Part shown: piece after piece, positions 45,301-59,300 of the stretch
Numbering within the stretch: the stretch's first letter is position 1
How the letters are laid out: each line of letters starts with the position of its first letter
Source: Pectinophora gossypiella
Lineage: Eukaryota; Arthropoda; Insecta; Lepidoptera; Gelechiidae
Assembly: GCF_024362695.1 (NCBI RefSeq)
Contig: NC_065424.1
Coordinates: forward strand, 2,516,786 to 2,580,785
Direction of reading: 5' to 3'
Length of the DNA stretch: 64,000 nt
Position numbers and translations under genes: made by a program
Notes under the pieces: generated by a model
Seen by the model: only the letters and a program-made list of their open reading frames with translations
Told to the model about the DNA's origin: nothing
Database searches by the model: none

Positions 45301-46066
45301 ATAGTAGAAATTTGAACAATATGGTTCAGTTCTTAGCAAAGGCATTGGTATCTTCTTCAGTAGTGTGAGTTGTGAGGTTGATGACCGACCACACCAACTC
45401 CTGACAATAGCTGATATAATTGTTTCCACCACGGAAAAGGCACCTTTATTCAATTTCTACTATTTGTTCGCCATGTTGTATGAACATTTCAATTCGTATC
45501 GCCAGCTCATATTCCCATAAGTACAGTAAGACTTGAAAACCAATAAATTCGTACTCATTGTGATTTTCGTATACGTAAATCGAGTACGGCGCTAAGATTT
45601 TAATATTAGCAAAAGAACCAAAAAGATAAACTTTTTATTAGAAGATTGAGCGGGAAATACATACTGATGTCGATTCGGGCAACAACTTCAACTTAATTTG
45701 GCCGGACTAAAACTAACTCTGTCACTTTCTTGCGCTTATTGTAAGTGAAGAACGGCAATAGATTAAGAACTATCAAACTAACGACTTAATTTGACAGGAC
45801 TACAAGTAGCCCTCTCTCGTTCTTGTACTTATATTAAGTAAAGGACAGCAGTTTGAGAGCTGTCGAAATAAAATTAAGTTTTGTCTGCCAGAATCAGCGA
45901 CATTTTGTTGATAAGTTTGATACTGTTGTAAACTTGCTTCAATAGTAAGGAGAGACGTTGTATAATAATGTACAAATAAGTGATACCTTTGACACATACA
46001 ATATAACACACAACACATGGAAACATACTCTATTTAACCATTGGAACGAGTCAGTTTACTAAAGCC

Positions 46067-46200
46067 CTGGGGGGCTAAAAAAGCCATATTGAAGCATTTG
46101 AAAAAACCAAAATTACTATTTCACATATGTCGGCATTGCGCACTTACTTATATATGCGCAAATGTCAAATTATTTATGCTCAAGTGTGGCCTTTTTAACC
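46067..46200. mobile_element. MITE copy (GGGTTAAAATGG family)
   Basis: GGGGGGCTAAAAAAGCC opens and GTGGCCTTTTTAACCC closes the element, with GCGCACTTACTTATATATGC inside, as in the other copies. Confidence 0.65.
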
Positions 46201-46805
46201 CATCCTGTACACTCTGGGAACATATGTGCGTGCGGGAAGATGAAACTGTCTAGTTCAGAACCTTCTAGAAAACTTAAAATTTAGGTTTGATATTTCGTGA
46301 CCAGGGGTAAGACGAAGCCGATTCAGATTGGGGCAAATCGAACATCGATTTGATTCTGTCGTACCGCGTAAGCAGCCAAGATGGCGATCCCCGATTCGTG
46401 GCGTCACATGAATTTCGGCAAGCCAATTCAACATGTCCGTGAATCAACGTGAACTAACACTTACTGTGATGGTGGTCGCGTGATTCTATACTAACTAGAA
46501 CAGTTTCATTTTTTCGCACCCGTGCTCGAATGTAGTTTACATATTTATGACAAAACATCTTCTCTGAATAGAGCTGATAAATAGACTTGAATTTACAAAG
46601 AGGTAACATAATTTGTCGCGTCGGGCTCGATGGGTTGAGTAATGCAATAGGAGCTTTAGTTGTGAGTTCCGTGCCGGTACGCGCACACACACATGCACAC
46701 ATGTTGCTTTACATACATTACACGCACATCAATAGTCATGTGTACATGACTATTATGTCGTGAACACCAAGTCTCAAGTCAATACGAGTAGATCTTTGAT
46801 CTTTA

Positions 46806-47945
46806 TTGGTGTTAGATTTTACTTATGAAACTTATACAGGTTTGATATCCTCCTGTAATGACCGGAATATTGGAGGCGGTTTTGATTACTTCCAAGTTAG
46901 ATATCCCACTTGTGGCCCAAAGAATTCCGGAGATGCTGACTTCTATTAGCCCGAATTTCCCATACATCAGATCACATTTCGGCAATCCTGGAACCTTCAG
47001 CTTATATAGGTCCCTCCTGAAGCTCTGGTATTATTACCAGACTGGGAGGCCTGCGCCTAGTTGGAGTTTTAACAGCACTCTGTTTCTTCGCATTATCAGT
47101 CTCCGACGAATCTGATCCAGGCGATAAGTAAGAATGTAACCTTCAGGAGGTATTTACCTTTCGATTTTTTCGGTTCCACTTTGACTTTCCCTGGAATATT
47201 TGTAAACATGGAGACTAAAGACCTCATCATTTCCAGAACACGATTTATGTCGTCTTGTCGATTAATGTCTGAGGATCCACTGTCCACTGATGTAGGAGTG
47301 GGTGGATTAGAAGATGACAAAACTTTTCCTGCATTTATAGCAAGAATTCCTGCCTGCAAGTCTTCCTCCGTCTCACCTGCTTTAAAATTATATGCTTCAT
47401 CTTGATAACAAGAGGAGTTCTTCCTCAAATTCAGGAGTGTCATCATCATCTTGGCAATCACAGTCCTCCTCAGCCATGGGATCTTTAGGGAGAATTACAA
47501 GGGTCATCATCAGATAGAGGTACACAAGCAGAAGAACAACATGGTTCTGGCGAATGAAGTTGCCGGTTCTCATCTTCCACATCTGAATCCCAGTTTTCTC
47601 TCTTTGCTTTGGCCTTAGTCAGATTCAACCTTACCATGATTAGATTTTTTATTAGTGGTGTTCAAGTATTTGTAAAATAAAGCTAGTCGTAACTCCCCGC
47701 TCGGCCTAATATCTGTACAATATTTTTTCTCTTTCGACTCTCGTCTGTCACGATAGTGTTTTCTACCTCTACCGGTGCTTGCTTTAGGTATTTTTTATTT
47801 TTATCATTTACGCTGGCAATACTTGGTATAGAAACGTGGTTGAATGGGTGAACATTCAGGAGCAACACAATAATGGTTTGCTCCATCAACAAGCTCACAA
47901 TTCAAACTATGGGTTCGTAAACCAGCCAAACAATGATCAAGTTTG
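46806..47945 (-). pseudogene. Decayed coding remnant, unidentified
   Basis: Consecutive minus-strand segments in different frames look like coding sequence broken by indels or introns. One is a Cys/His-rich piece (about 47945-47785, including HCLAGLRTHSLNCE). A lysine-rich piece follows (to 47683), then a segment starting at ATG 47637-47635 with an acidic, Cys-rich run (VEDENRQLHSPEPCCSSACV). Next come the very acidic EEDCDCQDDDDTPEFEEELL (about 47480-47410) and DINRVLEMMRSLVSMFTNIP (about 47260-47200). A last frame with LKVPGLPKCDLMYGKFGLIE lies at about 47010-46950. An AATAAA on the minus strand lies near 46805. I do not recognise the family. It could be a decayed transposon protein, a retrocopy or a diverged multi-exon gene. 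No function is claimed. Confidence 0.4.
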
Positions 47946-47999
47946 AAAATAATAGTCATTACCATAATTTAAGAGCATCCTTCTTGTATAAAACGATCT

Positions 48000-50900
48000 C
48001 ATATTCATTTATACCGATAAAACCATCCAATCAAACGAGTTGCTAAACACTAGCCCTAATAAAAAGGATGTCGATTTACTGACGTATTTAAAATCAAAAG
48101 AGAAATGACAAAAGAAAAATCAAAAGGAATCACTTCCACAATCAAATCGATTCTCCCACTTTTCTAAACCAAAGTACGTCACTATTCACTGACCCAACTG
48201 CTGACTCACTGCGGAAGTTTTATCTACGTAAATACTTAATTGTAATTCTTGCATCGTGTTCTTGTAAATGTTGAGAGTTGTACTACTTGGGGCCGATTTC
48301 TCAATAGTCAGATAACGTCTAATCATAGAATAAAGTGTTCCAAATTTGAATTTTTCCATACTAAATTTTGCTATTCCATTAGTAAATATTTTATCCGTTT
48401 ATTGAAAAATCAGCCCTACACAAAATGTATATTAGTTCTGTTGTACAGTAAGTACATGTATGAAATAAAATGTTGAAGTAATAACAAAATTACGAAGATA
48501 AAAATGTTTGTTAATTAAAAATGATGGGTGTGAAAGAGAATTTGTAAAGCTCAGCAAGCAAACGCGGATAATATTATAAAAAAGATGCTTACTCAATTAT
48601 CTATTCGCGAGTTTTATGTTAACTTAAAAAAAAGCTAGAAGCTATTGAAGATTCCGCTAAACTGCGGTGTTGTGAAAGTTTGTAAGGAAGATAGTTAAGC
48701 AAATCGGTCTAAAAAAATGCTGAGTTAAATTAGAAAATGTACTTTTCCCCCAAATGATTGAAACTATAATTATGTCGTATCATATATTGAATAGGTGCGG
48801 AATAAGCAATGTGAAACATTGTCGAAATTATTTTTAGTACTTCTCTCTGTATACTAAACGTCCTTGGATTAACCTTGTAATATCGAGTGTACTTGTTAGA
48901 ACAATCTGCTAAAGTACGCTTGTTACTGATTTAAAAAAATAACGTATTTTGTACGCTGCATTCCATGTTTACTGGGCAAATTGTGAAGTGGTCAGAAAAG
49001 TGTTGATTGGGTTGTAGAAAAATAATGGCAATAAATTCGAAACTCGGAGGTTATTATAAATAATTATGTGTATAAAACTTTATTTTGTGACAGCCAACAT
49101 TTTCAATGTGCATGATTTGTGCATTTTATAATTAACATGAATGATTCTTTTTTCTGTTGCCTGTGCTTAAATCTAATTCTAACAAAGTATTGTCATTATT
49201 TTTTTAAATATTATTACGAATGAATTTAAGGACCGAAAATGTACTTTTGAAAGTAAAAATATAATACGTAAAATGATAACTTGAATTAATTTCTTTACTA
49301 ATGAAGTTTTATTTTTTTGTAATTAGCGTAGTCTGTCAATTAGTCATACCAATATGGTTTTGGATATTTTTTCTATCGAATTATTATGAAATTGTGTACG
49401 TAGATACGTTTATGTAAATTTTGTATGATGATTATTTTGTTTAATTTGGAATACAACGCGTAGTACAGTTATTCGGAAGTATACGTGGGCTTCTTGCCGT
49501 TGGTGTAATGAAATGCATAAGCCTTTTTGTTTGTGATTAAATAATGTATTGAAAAAAAAAATGAAAGTTCCCTACATATTTCCGGTGACTTGTACGTTAT
49601 TTGGGTTCCCAAAATTGTACTCGTGATTTTGAATACATTTTTTACATATTTAATATACGCTGATGTAGAACAAAACGTAATGTATAACATACATACATAC
49701 ATACATAAACTCACAGTAAGCCCTGCTTGATTTTATAGACCTTTTTTTCACGTGGCTTGTATACATATGGATATCAACTGATACTAGATAGCATTAACTA
49801 CTTGGCCGGACATATGTGCGACATAGGCGAGTCATTCAAAAGCAACTTGCAACCTATATGTATTTGTGTCAACTCTGGTCACCTCTGGGGCGTAAATCTT
49901 GTTTCTGACTTATTTTAACAGCTCAAAAAATGGTGTTTTTATGATGAGTGAAAAAAAGGTTACCAAACTAAAATTGATTTAAAACATGTGTTGCTGTTGC
50001 AGTTTGTTGTCATTTCTTCTCCTCGGCCATAACACCTTGCGAAATGACGTAGATTAAAAAATGTTAAATTGACCTTCAACAAGTTTATCTATGATAATTA
50101 CGTTGAATAACTGATTCAGTTTGTCTGTGGCTTTGTTTCAGAAGTGAAACAAAACTTAAGTACCATTTGCCAAAATCAATCCCCAAGAAGTCGGTTTAAG
50201 TCCACACTTCTAAACAGAAGACCGTTCATTTTATATAATATGCATAAGCAATATTTACAATACAATACAAATACACTTTATTGCACCAAAATAAAAAGAA
50301 ATAATTACAAAAATTCTCTTAATTAAGTACAATACAATATTTATTTTTGTAAACCGCACATATTTGCTGCATACAATATTTCACATACTTGCTATATCCA
50401 AGTGCAATATTTGGGAGCCCAGTGGTATTGATTAGATGTAAAGTAATATGGTAAGTAAAGCTGTGATCAGATTAGGTGGTTGTGATGGACTTATAGTGTG
50501 GGTTTACACGATTTTTTATGCTTTTTTTATTTTTTAAGTCTTGAAGCTGCTTTTAGCTCCGTTCCAGCTCGGAAACTGAAAATTTGTAAGAGTATATAGT
50601 CACAGCTCATTGTAACAACCAAAGTGCAATCAGCGACTTTCTATACTAAGTTGGAATAATGTAAATATGTTTCAGTGTTCAAACAGCGGACTGAGCTAAA
50701 ACGCAGCAAGAAGATAGATTAATACGAATTCGAATTTTGCTTTAATCCGAACAATATTCCTGCCAGCTCGGTTAGGCTCGACAACAGTAACGTTAGATCT
50801 TCTTTGCGACTGAGGTCGTGCGATCTACTTCATATTTCAGCGATTGGCTATCACATTGATGCGTACAGTATTGGGTAGTAAGTTATATGTAACATTTAAT

Positions 50901-52500
50901 GTTTGATAAAATGCTTGGTGACGTAAATAAGTTACCCATAAATATTGTATCCCGAAATAATGTTTTCAAGCCTTGTTCATTTATAAATTGTTGTCAGAAA
51001 ATAAGTATTAACACTTTTTTCAACTGACACTACGTTTGGGTCACTAGGGATGGTATTAATACACTTATCTCAGCTTCGAGACTGCCCTCAAGGTCATGTC
51101 AAGCTGTTTTTATATAAGAACTCACATTGATGAGTTCATTAACACCACGTCTAGACAACTAAGGTAAGATGTTACTGTATAACTTATTGTTATTCTCACA
51201 TCTACGCACAAATAACTAATTATGAAATAAATTACCGTTACATAAATTACGTGTAGTCAAACATAGTTTATAAAACTGAAGATCATATTTGTAACTTCCG
51301 TAATTAATTATGTTCTTAAACATTTATGTAGGTACATACTAAGCTCACGATTATATTCCCAATGAGAGATTTTCCAGACTACGTTCTCCAAAAAAAATTT
51401 AAAGGCCCTGTTATTTATTTATTTATGGATCACTTACAGCTATGCACATTATAACATTTAGTTAGAACATAATTAAACAAAGTAAAACAGTACTTATGTG
51501 TAAGCCTATTACAAGTGAACACAACATTCACAGCCCTGTTTAAAGTGATAATTACTAATTTTCTCATTACTCTGGTACAGTCATGAGCACTATAATGTAC
51601 CCACTTTAGGACTCTGTCGCACTAACATATTTGATATTTAGTGAGACTTACAGTTCAATTTGTCAAAAAGTTAATGTGACGCGCTTGTACCATACAAGCC
51701 AAAAGCGCTGTTTTTGTTAAATCATATTCGGATGTTGCTTTTGTTAATATTTTTAATCCAGCAGGGTCATGCGCAACGTGATAAAATTATCGATCTATTC
51801 AATTTTTTTTTTTTCAAAATCGATAAGTTTGTTTTTAGAACGACATGACTTATGGGTTCACATAGTAGCACCAATCGACAAAACGACATAATTATATCGT
51901 CACAATCGATAAAATGACCGTGGTAAAATTTTATCACATGTTAGCATGCATGTTAGCCCTACAGGTAATAAAACAGGTACAGGTAGTATAATTTATAACC
52001 CAAATTGGAATTTATCGAAAGAAATCGTGGTTATATTGACGAATATTACATCAGAATGTAATTTTTCAAAAAGTCGCTGAATTGGTTTTGTCTATAAGGC
52101 AACGATAGGTGGTGGACCGTATCGCCGTCTGGAACGGTCGATATGCAACTGTGTTCGTAATTGGGAATTACAAGTGATATGAAAGATATTACGCGTCAGT
52201 GTGATAGCCCCCCGCCGTAGAGTAACGATGGCGAGACGCCACTTCTTTCCAGTTGTAGTTATGAAGAATTTGTTAGTTATATCGTACGTAAGCTAAGTTC
52301 CATCCTTAATGTGTCATACTATGTGTGGTGACGTAATAAATAAAGTGAAACAAATGTACGATGTTTTTTTTTTCTGATGTACCACTTTTTAATTTATTTT
52401 TCTACAAAGTTCAGGCAAAACTTGGCTGTTGTAACCTGTATGTTTTTGACGTCGGGCATTTATCTCAACCCACACAAGATAAAATATATTATTGCCAGTA
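48000..52500. other. Anonymous AT-rich intergenic DNA
   Basis: I see no gene. Small landmarks are a (CATA)n run near 49690, a fragment of the poly(A) SINE at about 49745-49815, and a LINE-like tail at 50255-50340. A block at 51580-51690 (GTACCCACTTTAGGACTCTGTCGCACTAAC) resembles 42965-43060 and 39060-39140, and another low-copy repeat is possible. The remainder shows no pattern I can name. Confidence 0.55.
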
Positions 52501-52508
52501 GCCTAAAC

Positions 52509-53011
52509 GGTTAGATCAAAAAAAGGTTACTTTAGATCAGAAAAGGGTTAGGTTAGATCAAAAAAGTGTTAGGCTAGAACAAAAAAGGGTTAGGTTAGAT
52601 CAAAAAAGGGTTAGGTTAGATCAAAAAGGGTTAGGTTAGATCAAAAAGGGTTAGGTTAGATCAAAAAAGGGTTAGGTTAGATCAAAAAAGGGTTAGGTTA
52701 GATCAAAAAAGGGTTAGGTTAGATCAAAAAAGGGTTAGGTTAGATCAAAAAAGGGTTAGGTTAGATCAAAAAAGGGTTAGGTTAGATCAAAAAAGGGTTA
52801 GGTTAGATCAAAAAAGGGTTAGGTTAGATCAAAAAAGGGTTAGGTTAGATCAAAAAAGGGTTAGGTTAGATCAAAAAAGGGTTAGGCCAGAACAAAAAAG
52901 GGTTAGGTTAGATCAAAAAAGGGTTGGGTTAGATCAAAAAAGGGTTGGGTTAGATCAAAAAAGGGTTAGGTTAGATCAAAAAAGGGTTAGGTTAGAGCAA
53001 AAAAGGGTTAA
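52509..53011. repeat. 21-bp minisatellite containing TTAGG
   Basis: About 24 head-to-tail copies of a 20-21-bp unit, consensus GGTTAGGTTAGATCAAAAAAG, occur here. The variation is mostly in the A-run length and occasional GGCTAGAAC or GGTTGGGTT variants; the left-most units are the most diverged. Each unit carries TTAGGTTAG, nearly two repeats of the arthropod telomere motif TTAGG. Confidence 0.95.
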
Positions 53012-53234
53012 ATAAAACCAATCGTAACTATAATTATCATTTATTTATCGGAACAATTCACTACTTTGTATGATATAAACCAAACAATTTTGGCATTAAA
53101 TATCGAAACATCTATTTCCTAACATTGCACGTTCTATTGACTAATCTACAATGATAGAGCTACACAACAACTATTAAATAATTATCATTCTAAAGCGTTC
53201 CATAGACGATCAATTTTTATCAACGTCAATAAGA

Positions 53235-53383
53235 GACGGCGCGTGCGGCACGGCAACCGAGCAGCGCACCGAGGGCTTCGACCAATAGCCGTTCGATGTC
53301 CATCTACGTAGATAGCATTCGCTGCGTTTATTGGTTGAAGCCCTCGGTATTATTCGCGGCGCTGTTGTCATGCAGACACTGCC
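53235..53383. mobile_element. Palindromic MITE (17.3-kb family)
   Basis: It has the same perfect centre, ATCTACGTAGAT, as 17319-17481, in the opposite orientation, with paired arms (GAGGGCTTCGACCAATAG / TTATTGGTTGAAGCCCTC) and a GTTGTCATGCAGAC end matching the other copy's GATTGTCATGCAGAC. Confidence 0.75.
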
Positions 53384-53399
53384 GCCTTATATTAGAATT

Positions 53400-56328
53400 T
53401 ATCAATAAACAATTTCCTAATTGCCAATGTTCAATTGATCGTCTAGGAGCTTAGTACTTCAACAGACCTATAAAAGAACAACAGAAGGTAACAATTTAGC
53501 TCAAATAGATCACGAAAAACATTATCACTGGGTCAACAGGCATCCAATATAAAAGTAACAAAAATATAACTATGTATAATTCAAACGAATACAATAATTT
53601 TCACGAAAATAAGTAACAGATTCTTCAAGTAACATAATTATTATGAACGAACAATGAAAGTTATTTATTTAAAATGAAATCGAATAAACTATTTAATCTA
53701 TATATATATATATCGAACTTTTGAAACAATAAATTAAAATCCTTATCTGAAATTTTAAGAACGTATTAACGTAATAGAGAACACTAAATTAAAATCGTAA
53801 CACAAATATACCAAGTTTAGTATAAGACAATAACGAATTATTTATAGATTAAATATGATTTCTTTTTATAATGCCATTGAACGAATTCCTAATTTAAGTT
53901 CAGTAAACAAATATTCAACTAGAATATATTTTATAAGTTACTAACATAAAGTATGATACAATAGACATTTCTATATAATGTATAAATATAAGCCTGAATA
54001 GGGCTAAATATTCGTTCTAATAGTATTTCCTTCTTTAAACGGTCATGCTGCTTTGGACGTCATGGTTTGCAGACTTAAAATTTATTTAAAATATCTTAAA
54101 ACATATCAAACATCTTAACATTTCAGTATTGCTTATATTTTCAGTTCAAATCATGCCAATACTTTCATTTAAACGTTGATTACACTAACAACTACCGTAT
54201 CACGAAATTTGTGACGTAAGTATCTATCTACTTAAATATAAAAAAATATTTTATTTTATATCATTTAACGCGATTGGAAGACGTAGATTTTGTTGCTTTT
54301 CATAATATCTAATAATATTATGCCAATAAAATATACAACATGTATCAACTAGCTATCAATAGGTGGTATTTAAATCTATTAGGAATTAATTATATTGCTT
54401 CCTGTAATAAAAGCTATAGGGCACGATATACCTATAGATGGAAACACGTAGGAAGACGAGTAGTAACGATCTTAAAATCATAATTTATGAAGAAATAATT
54501 CGTATAGAACGCTTGCCTAAATATCCTAGAACTTCGAGACGATTTCGTTTTAGTCTACTTGAACTTAACTAGTAGTCAAGCCAAACTTAACATTTACTGG
54601 CCGTTGGCAATGGAGCAGTGTTGCCGAACTATCGACTGTTACCTATAATCTAATTGTTTAGATGCATCCTGTCGATATTGATACTATCCTTACTACTGAA
54701 CTGACCTTTGGAGCAGTCAGGAATATACCACGTGTGGTAATTTAAAAAATATATATTATCCTAAAGCTCGACAGAGCCATCAGCTACAATTTTACAGTCA
54801 AATTCACTATACTAAGCTCACAAAACAAAATGTCTATGTCAAGTTCGGCTTGAATATTCTTTTCTTTTTTCTTATCAAAATTGAGCACTTTAAAGGACAC
54901 TTTAGTAAGATTGTATTATAGATTAATATTAAGAAGTCTAAGTACAAATTCTTGATCTAGCTTGCGACTTACTCAAATGTCCGGTATCACGATTATACTT
55001 AATGTTATGGCATTTTTTTTTCTGTTAGCAATTTATTTCTATAGTAACACTAATTGAGCGTTCCCTTACATCTATACAACTAGTGAATAAAGTAAATAAC
55101 ATATATTTGGTTTATTCGCTACAAAAATATTAACAACAGCACCTTAATATCACTGTTACACATTCGTTGTCAGAATAAGTGAGATATGTATTCGTACATT
55201 CTGTATTGTTAAAGATAGCAACACTAAACTTGATAATTATGTGTGTTCCATTATAAATGTCGTATGTAACAAATATATTGACCAAAGTTGCAATAATATT
55301 TATTGGTCACCAACTGGCGCTTTGTGCAATGTATTCACGATATAGGATATTCATACTGGAACCTACATTTCATCCATTTTTCGCTTTTCTTATGCTTGTA
55401 ATCGCATTAAAATAATTATTAAGATTCGTCACTAAAATATCAGAAAGATCAACAGATGAAATAAGACTATAATCTACAATTAAATGTCTACATTTTGTGG
55501 CAATTATCAGTAATATTTTAAATAATATCCTTTAAATAATAAAATCTATTCAGATAATAACGCTTCATTAAATATCACTTAAGTAATTTGAGCCGTTTGT
55601 TTATGATTCCGTAGGTGTCATTTTATAAAACTTGGCAAGTGATGTTAACGTTTTTTAAACTTAGAAGATGCTTTGTACATTTACCTTCGCGGGCATGAAG
55701 GTAATTTGAAATATTTCTACAAAGATTTAACTTCAGCACGAAAATAATTTGAAGCATCGAAACGAAGCTGTACTGGAAAACAAGGATATTCTATAGGTAC
55801 AAAATAACAAATTTATTTAGCAATCAAATAGAACTTTAAATTTTAAAAAAATATAAGAAGAATCAACGAAATAAATAAATAATTTAGTTGAGCTCGACGT
55901 GGAGAAACCCGCAGGTCTTATATTTTCAAATTATATCTAAAAATACTACTAACGTGTAGACTACAAGGTTACTACTAAAGCACACCAACCGTCATTATTA
56001 TTTCTACCTTTTATGTCGACGATATATTTTTATGTAGTATAAAAAGTATAAGTAAGTAGTCATATTAGTAAGATTTTTTCTCTTTTAAAAATCATTTCAC
56101 TCACTACTGAAATAGAGTTACCATATTTTTAATTTTTTTCGGACAAAACCCGAATCAAATTTTAAAATTATTTTCATGTACGTCCTTTCCTACAAATATG
56201 TTTAAGTTAATTCAATTCTTGTAAAAGTTTTGATTATTTTAATGTTAACATTTTTTTTTTCTAATAATTCATTTTTAAAATTTGTCGTAGGTATGAGGTT
56301 AGAATATCGGCTGGCGTATGTGGTACCG
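53400..56328 (-). other. Candidate long 3' UTR of fusilli
   Basis: About 2.9 kb directly follows the minus-strand stop codon. It has no sizeable open frame on either strand and none of the SINEs or MITEs that crowd the rest of the window. It is AT-rich. Minus-strand AATAAA signals (TTTATT on +) occur near 53040-53050 as well as at points within. A long UTR is an inference from this repeat-poor, open-frame-free character. Confidence 0.45.
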
Positions 56329-59300
56329 TCAGTTGACCATGTAGACGGGCCAGGGGTCGGGGCAGGCGGGCGGCGGGATGGGCAGCGGGGAGCCTCCGCC
56401 CACTGACACCACTTCTGGAATCTGGAATAACGGGTGTTTGTACTTTTTCTAATATGTATAAGTATTAAAAAAGAAAAAGAAATTATTCGGGCGGGTTACA
56501 AACCCGCAGTCTTTGACACTAACCACAAAATAAGAGGTAATGTTATAAAAAAGAAAAAATATATAGGTAGATATTGGAATTTATTTAAATTCAGAAGACG
56601 TTAATTTCGGCTTGAAGGTGAATTTTTTTGCACTAAACTGAGTAAAAACACTGTATAATTTTGAACTAATTAAATATTAACAACCGTTACAACCGATTTC
56701 GAACATCATCGTCAAGTAACTGAATTTACTTGGAGTGTATCGTATTTATAGTGCTGCTACAGTATTTAATTTTAAGAAAAAATGCATATTTGTTCTCTAC
56801 AGACATAAAAAAACAAATTACACCGAAAACCTCTGATTTTCTTTCAATAAACCTTTCATATAATCGTCAAAACTAAGCTTAAAATTCAAAACAAATAAAC
56901 TTACCATAGTCTGCGGATGATGAGGCGGGTGGTAGTAATGCGCGGGCGACACGGGGGGCGTGGGGTAGCCCCAGTACACGAGGGGCGGAGGCGCCAGGGC
57001 TCCCGCCAGTGGCGACGGGTAGTAGTACGTCAGCGGACCTAGCACCATACATGACTGCGATTAACATTATATACTAGTCTCACTGAAAGCTTTATATTTA
57101 AAGTATTACGTTGTTACTTCATAAGTAGAAAAATGTACGGACAACTGCACTTCTATTATTACTCATTCTCTTTGTTTCTTTTGTCCATATGTGGACAATA
57201 AATATCAAATAAGTATTGTGCTTACATTTAAATATCATTGACTCTACTAGTAGACAACACATATAGCGGAAATCCCAAATATAATACTTTATATGATGTC
57301 TAAATTAAGGCAATTACTCAAGTTAAAGAGAAATGGTCCTAAAACGGATAGTGCAATTTATTCCGTTTGTAATGCTTTTATTCCAATAGGACCAGCTTTC
57401 TATAACTCGTTTTCGTTTAGCTCGGAAGTGCGGAATAATATTAAGTATGAAAAAATTGTGTCAAAATTTGAAAACTTAATAAAACTCTCGTTCTTCCATG
57501 AAACATTTAAAACTACAACGATATACTGGGACTTGATTTTTTTTCTTACATCTTGCTCTACATTATAATATCTTAATCTCGCGAAGTTATTAGAGATGAA
57601 ACCTTATTGAAATATCTAAGAGAAAATGTACAACATTATATGGACTTAATTATTGTACCACGCATGGAAATATGAATCATGAAACTCCTCTGACTGGTCA
57701 TACATACATTAATCATGCATTTTCTGTTAGTCACACATAATTTTAGGTCTTAACTACCAATTTTATAATATTTCCTTAGATTTTTTTATAAAATTTGCAC
57801 TAATACGCCACATTTTGCCCATTTTAGGTCCCAATATGTATCCCCCAGTTTGTGCCTAAATAAATATTATGCGGAAGATCCCATAGTATATTATTAGTTA
57901 AGGTGTTGTATAGTGGACGGGGTGATTAGCTGACTGAATATATGAAGAAAAACTATATAGTAAGAGCTTTTGTAAGTAATTTTGTAATATATAAATTAAA
58001 TTCTTGAAAAACTAGTGATTGGCACAGGTACGTATTGCTTCAATCGTATAGATTTTCGTTTTTTACTGCACAAAGATAGAAGTTAACATATCCAAGACTA
58101 AAAAAATCGATTCTATTTACCTTTCCTCGTAAAATATCCCTATGAAATTCAAATAGAAACCTACAAAATTAACGCGGTCAGCCAACCAGCCCGCGTAGCG
58201 GTGTGCATTCGCACGGAACAGGACGTACACATATGTTTGTTGTAATTAAAACAATGACACTCACCAGATTTGAGAACGCATTAAAACTCCACCAAAGCAG
58301 TGCGCAACTTACACCAAATATCCGAATGTTACACACGCCGCCGCTCGCCAACCACCAAGCTATTCTGCGGACTATACCAAAGTATGCTCGCCTAGTACCC
58401 TAGTACGTTTAGCACTGGATTTGCGACCTCAACAATAGATCCTTGGCACAAACGAAAATATTAGGCACGATATCACATTAGTATTCAAATGGACATTAAA
58501 CTTGCACCTAAATTAATAAAAAGATTTCAACGTAAAAAATATGAAAAATAAAGGATAACAAGAGTCGACCCGACTCTTGACACAGCAAATAACAGTAATG
58601 AATCTACTTAGGTATTAAAAAAGAACAGTTGAGGCCGCAATAAATATAAATGCTATAATAAAGAAGTAAGGTAGAGTATCTTACGTGATCCCACAACAAA
58701 TGGAAGGTTGTACTTACTGTTACAAGTGAATATGTCGGTGTACTAACATCACCCAGTGTAAGGGCGCCTTAACCATGGCTCGGGGTCCACTATATTAAGC
58801 ACAAACATGTTTTCTCTACGACACACTAAGCTGTACTCTTCCCATGTACAAGAAGGTATTTAATTCTGTCACCGGTCATTCATGCATTCCTCCGAAGCAG
58901 AACATGATGTTTTCACAGGGTTGTAGCCAAGCCGGATATATTACTCAAAATATTATATTCATATCCTACTATAAAGTTTACCTTGCTAATGTAAAAATAT
59001 TAATAATTATACAACATACATATATTAAAAATATAAATAAATATATGGATAGAGTTTGGCAGAAAAAAGAAGAAATTAAAGTGATGGTTGAATCAAAAAT
59101 AGAGTTACTGCTGAACAATGAAAATATAAGGATTCCCGGAACTTAAAATACAGTTTAAATTATCATTTTCCACTATGTTTTGCCATACTTATCGTATAAT
59201 AATAATTTATAGGTACAAATAATTTTAACTTACAAAAACTAGATATAAAAAATATATATCACTGTACTTTGTATGTATATCTCAAGTAATTTAAGCAGTT

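Noticed and set aside
52509..53011. CRISPR-like array or true telomere
   Set aside because: The units are contiguous with no variable spacers. TTAGG is embedded in a longer unit, and genes and unique DNA continue on both sides.
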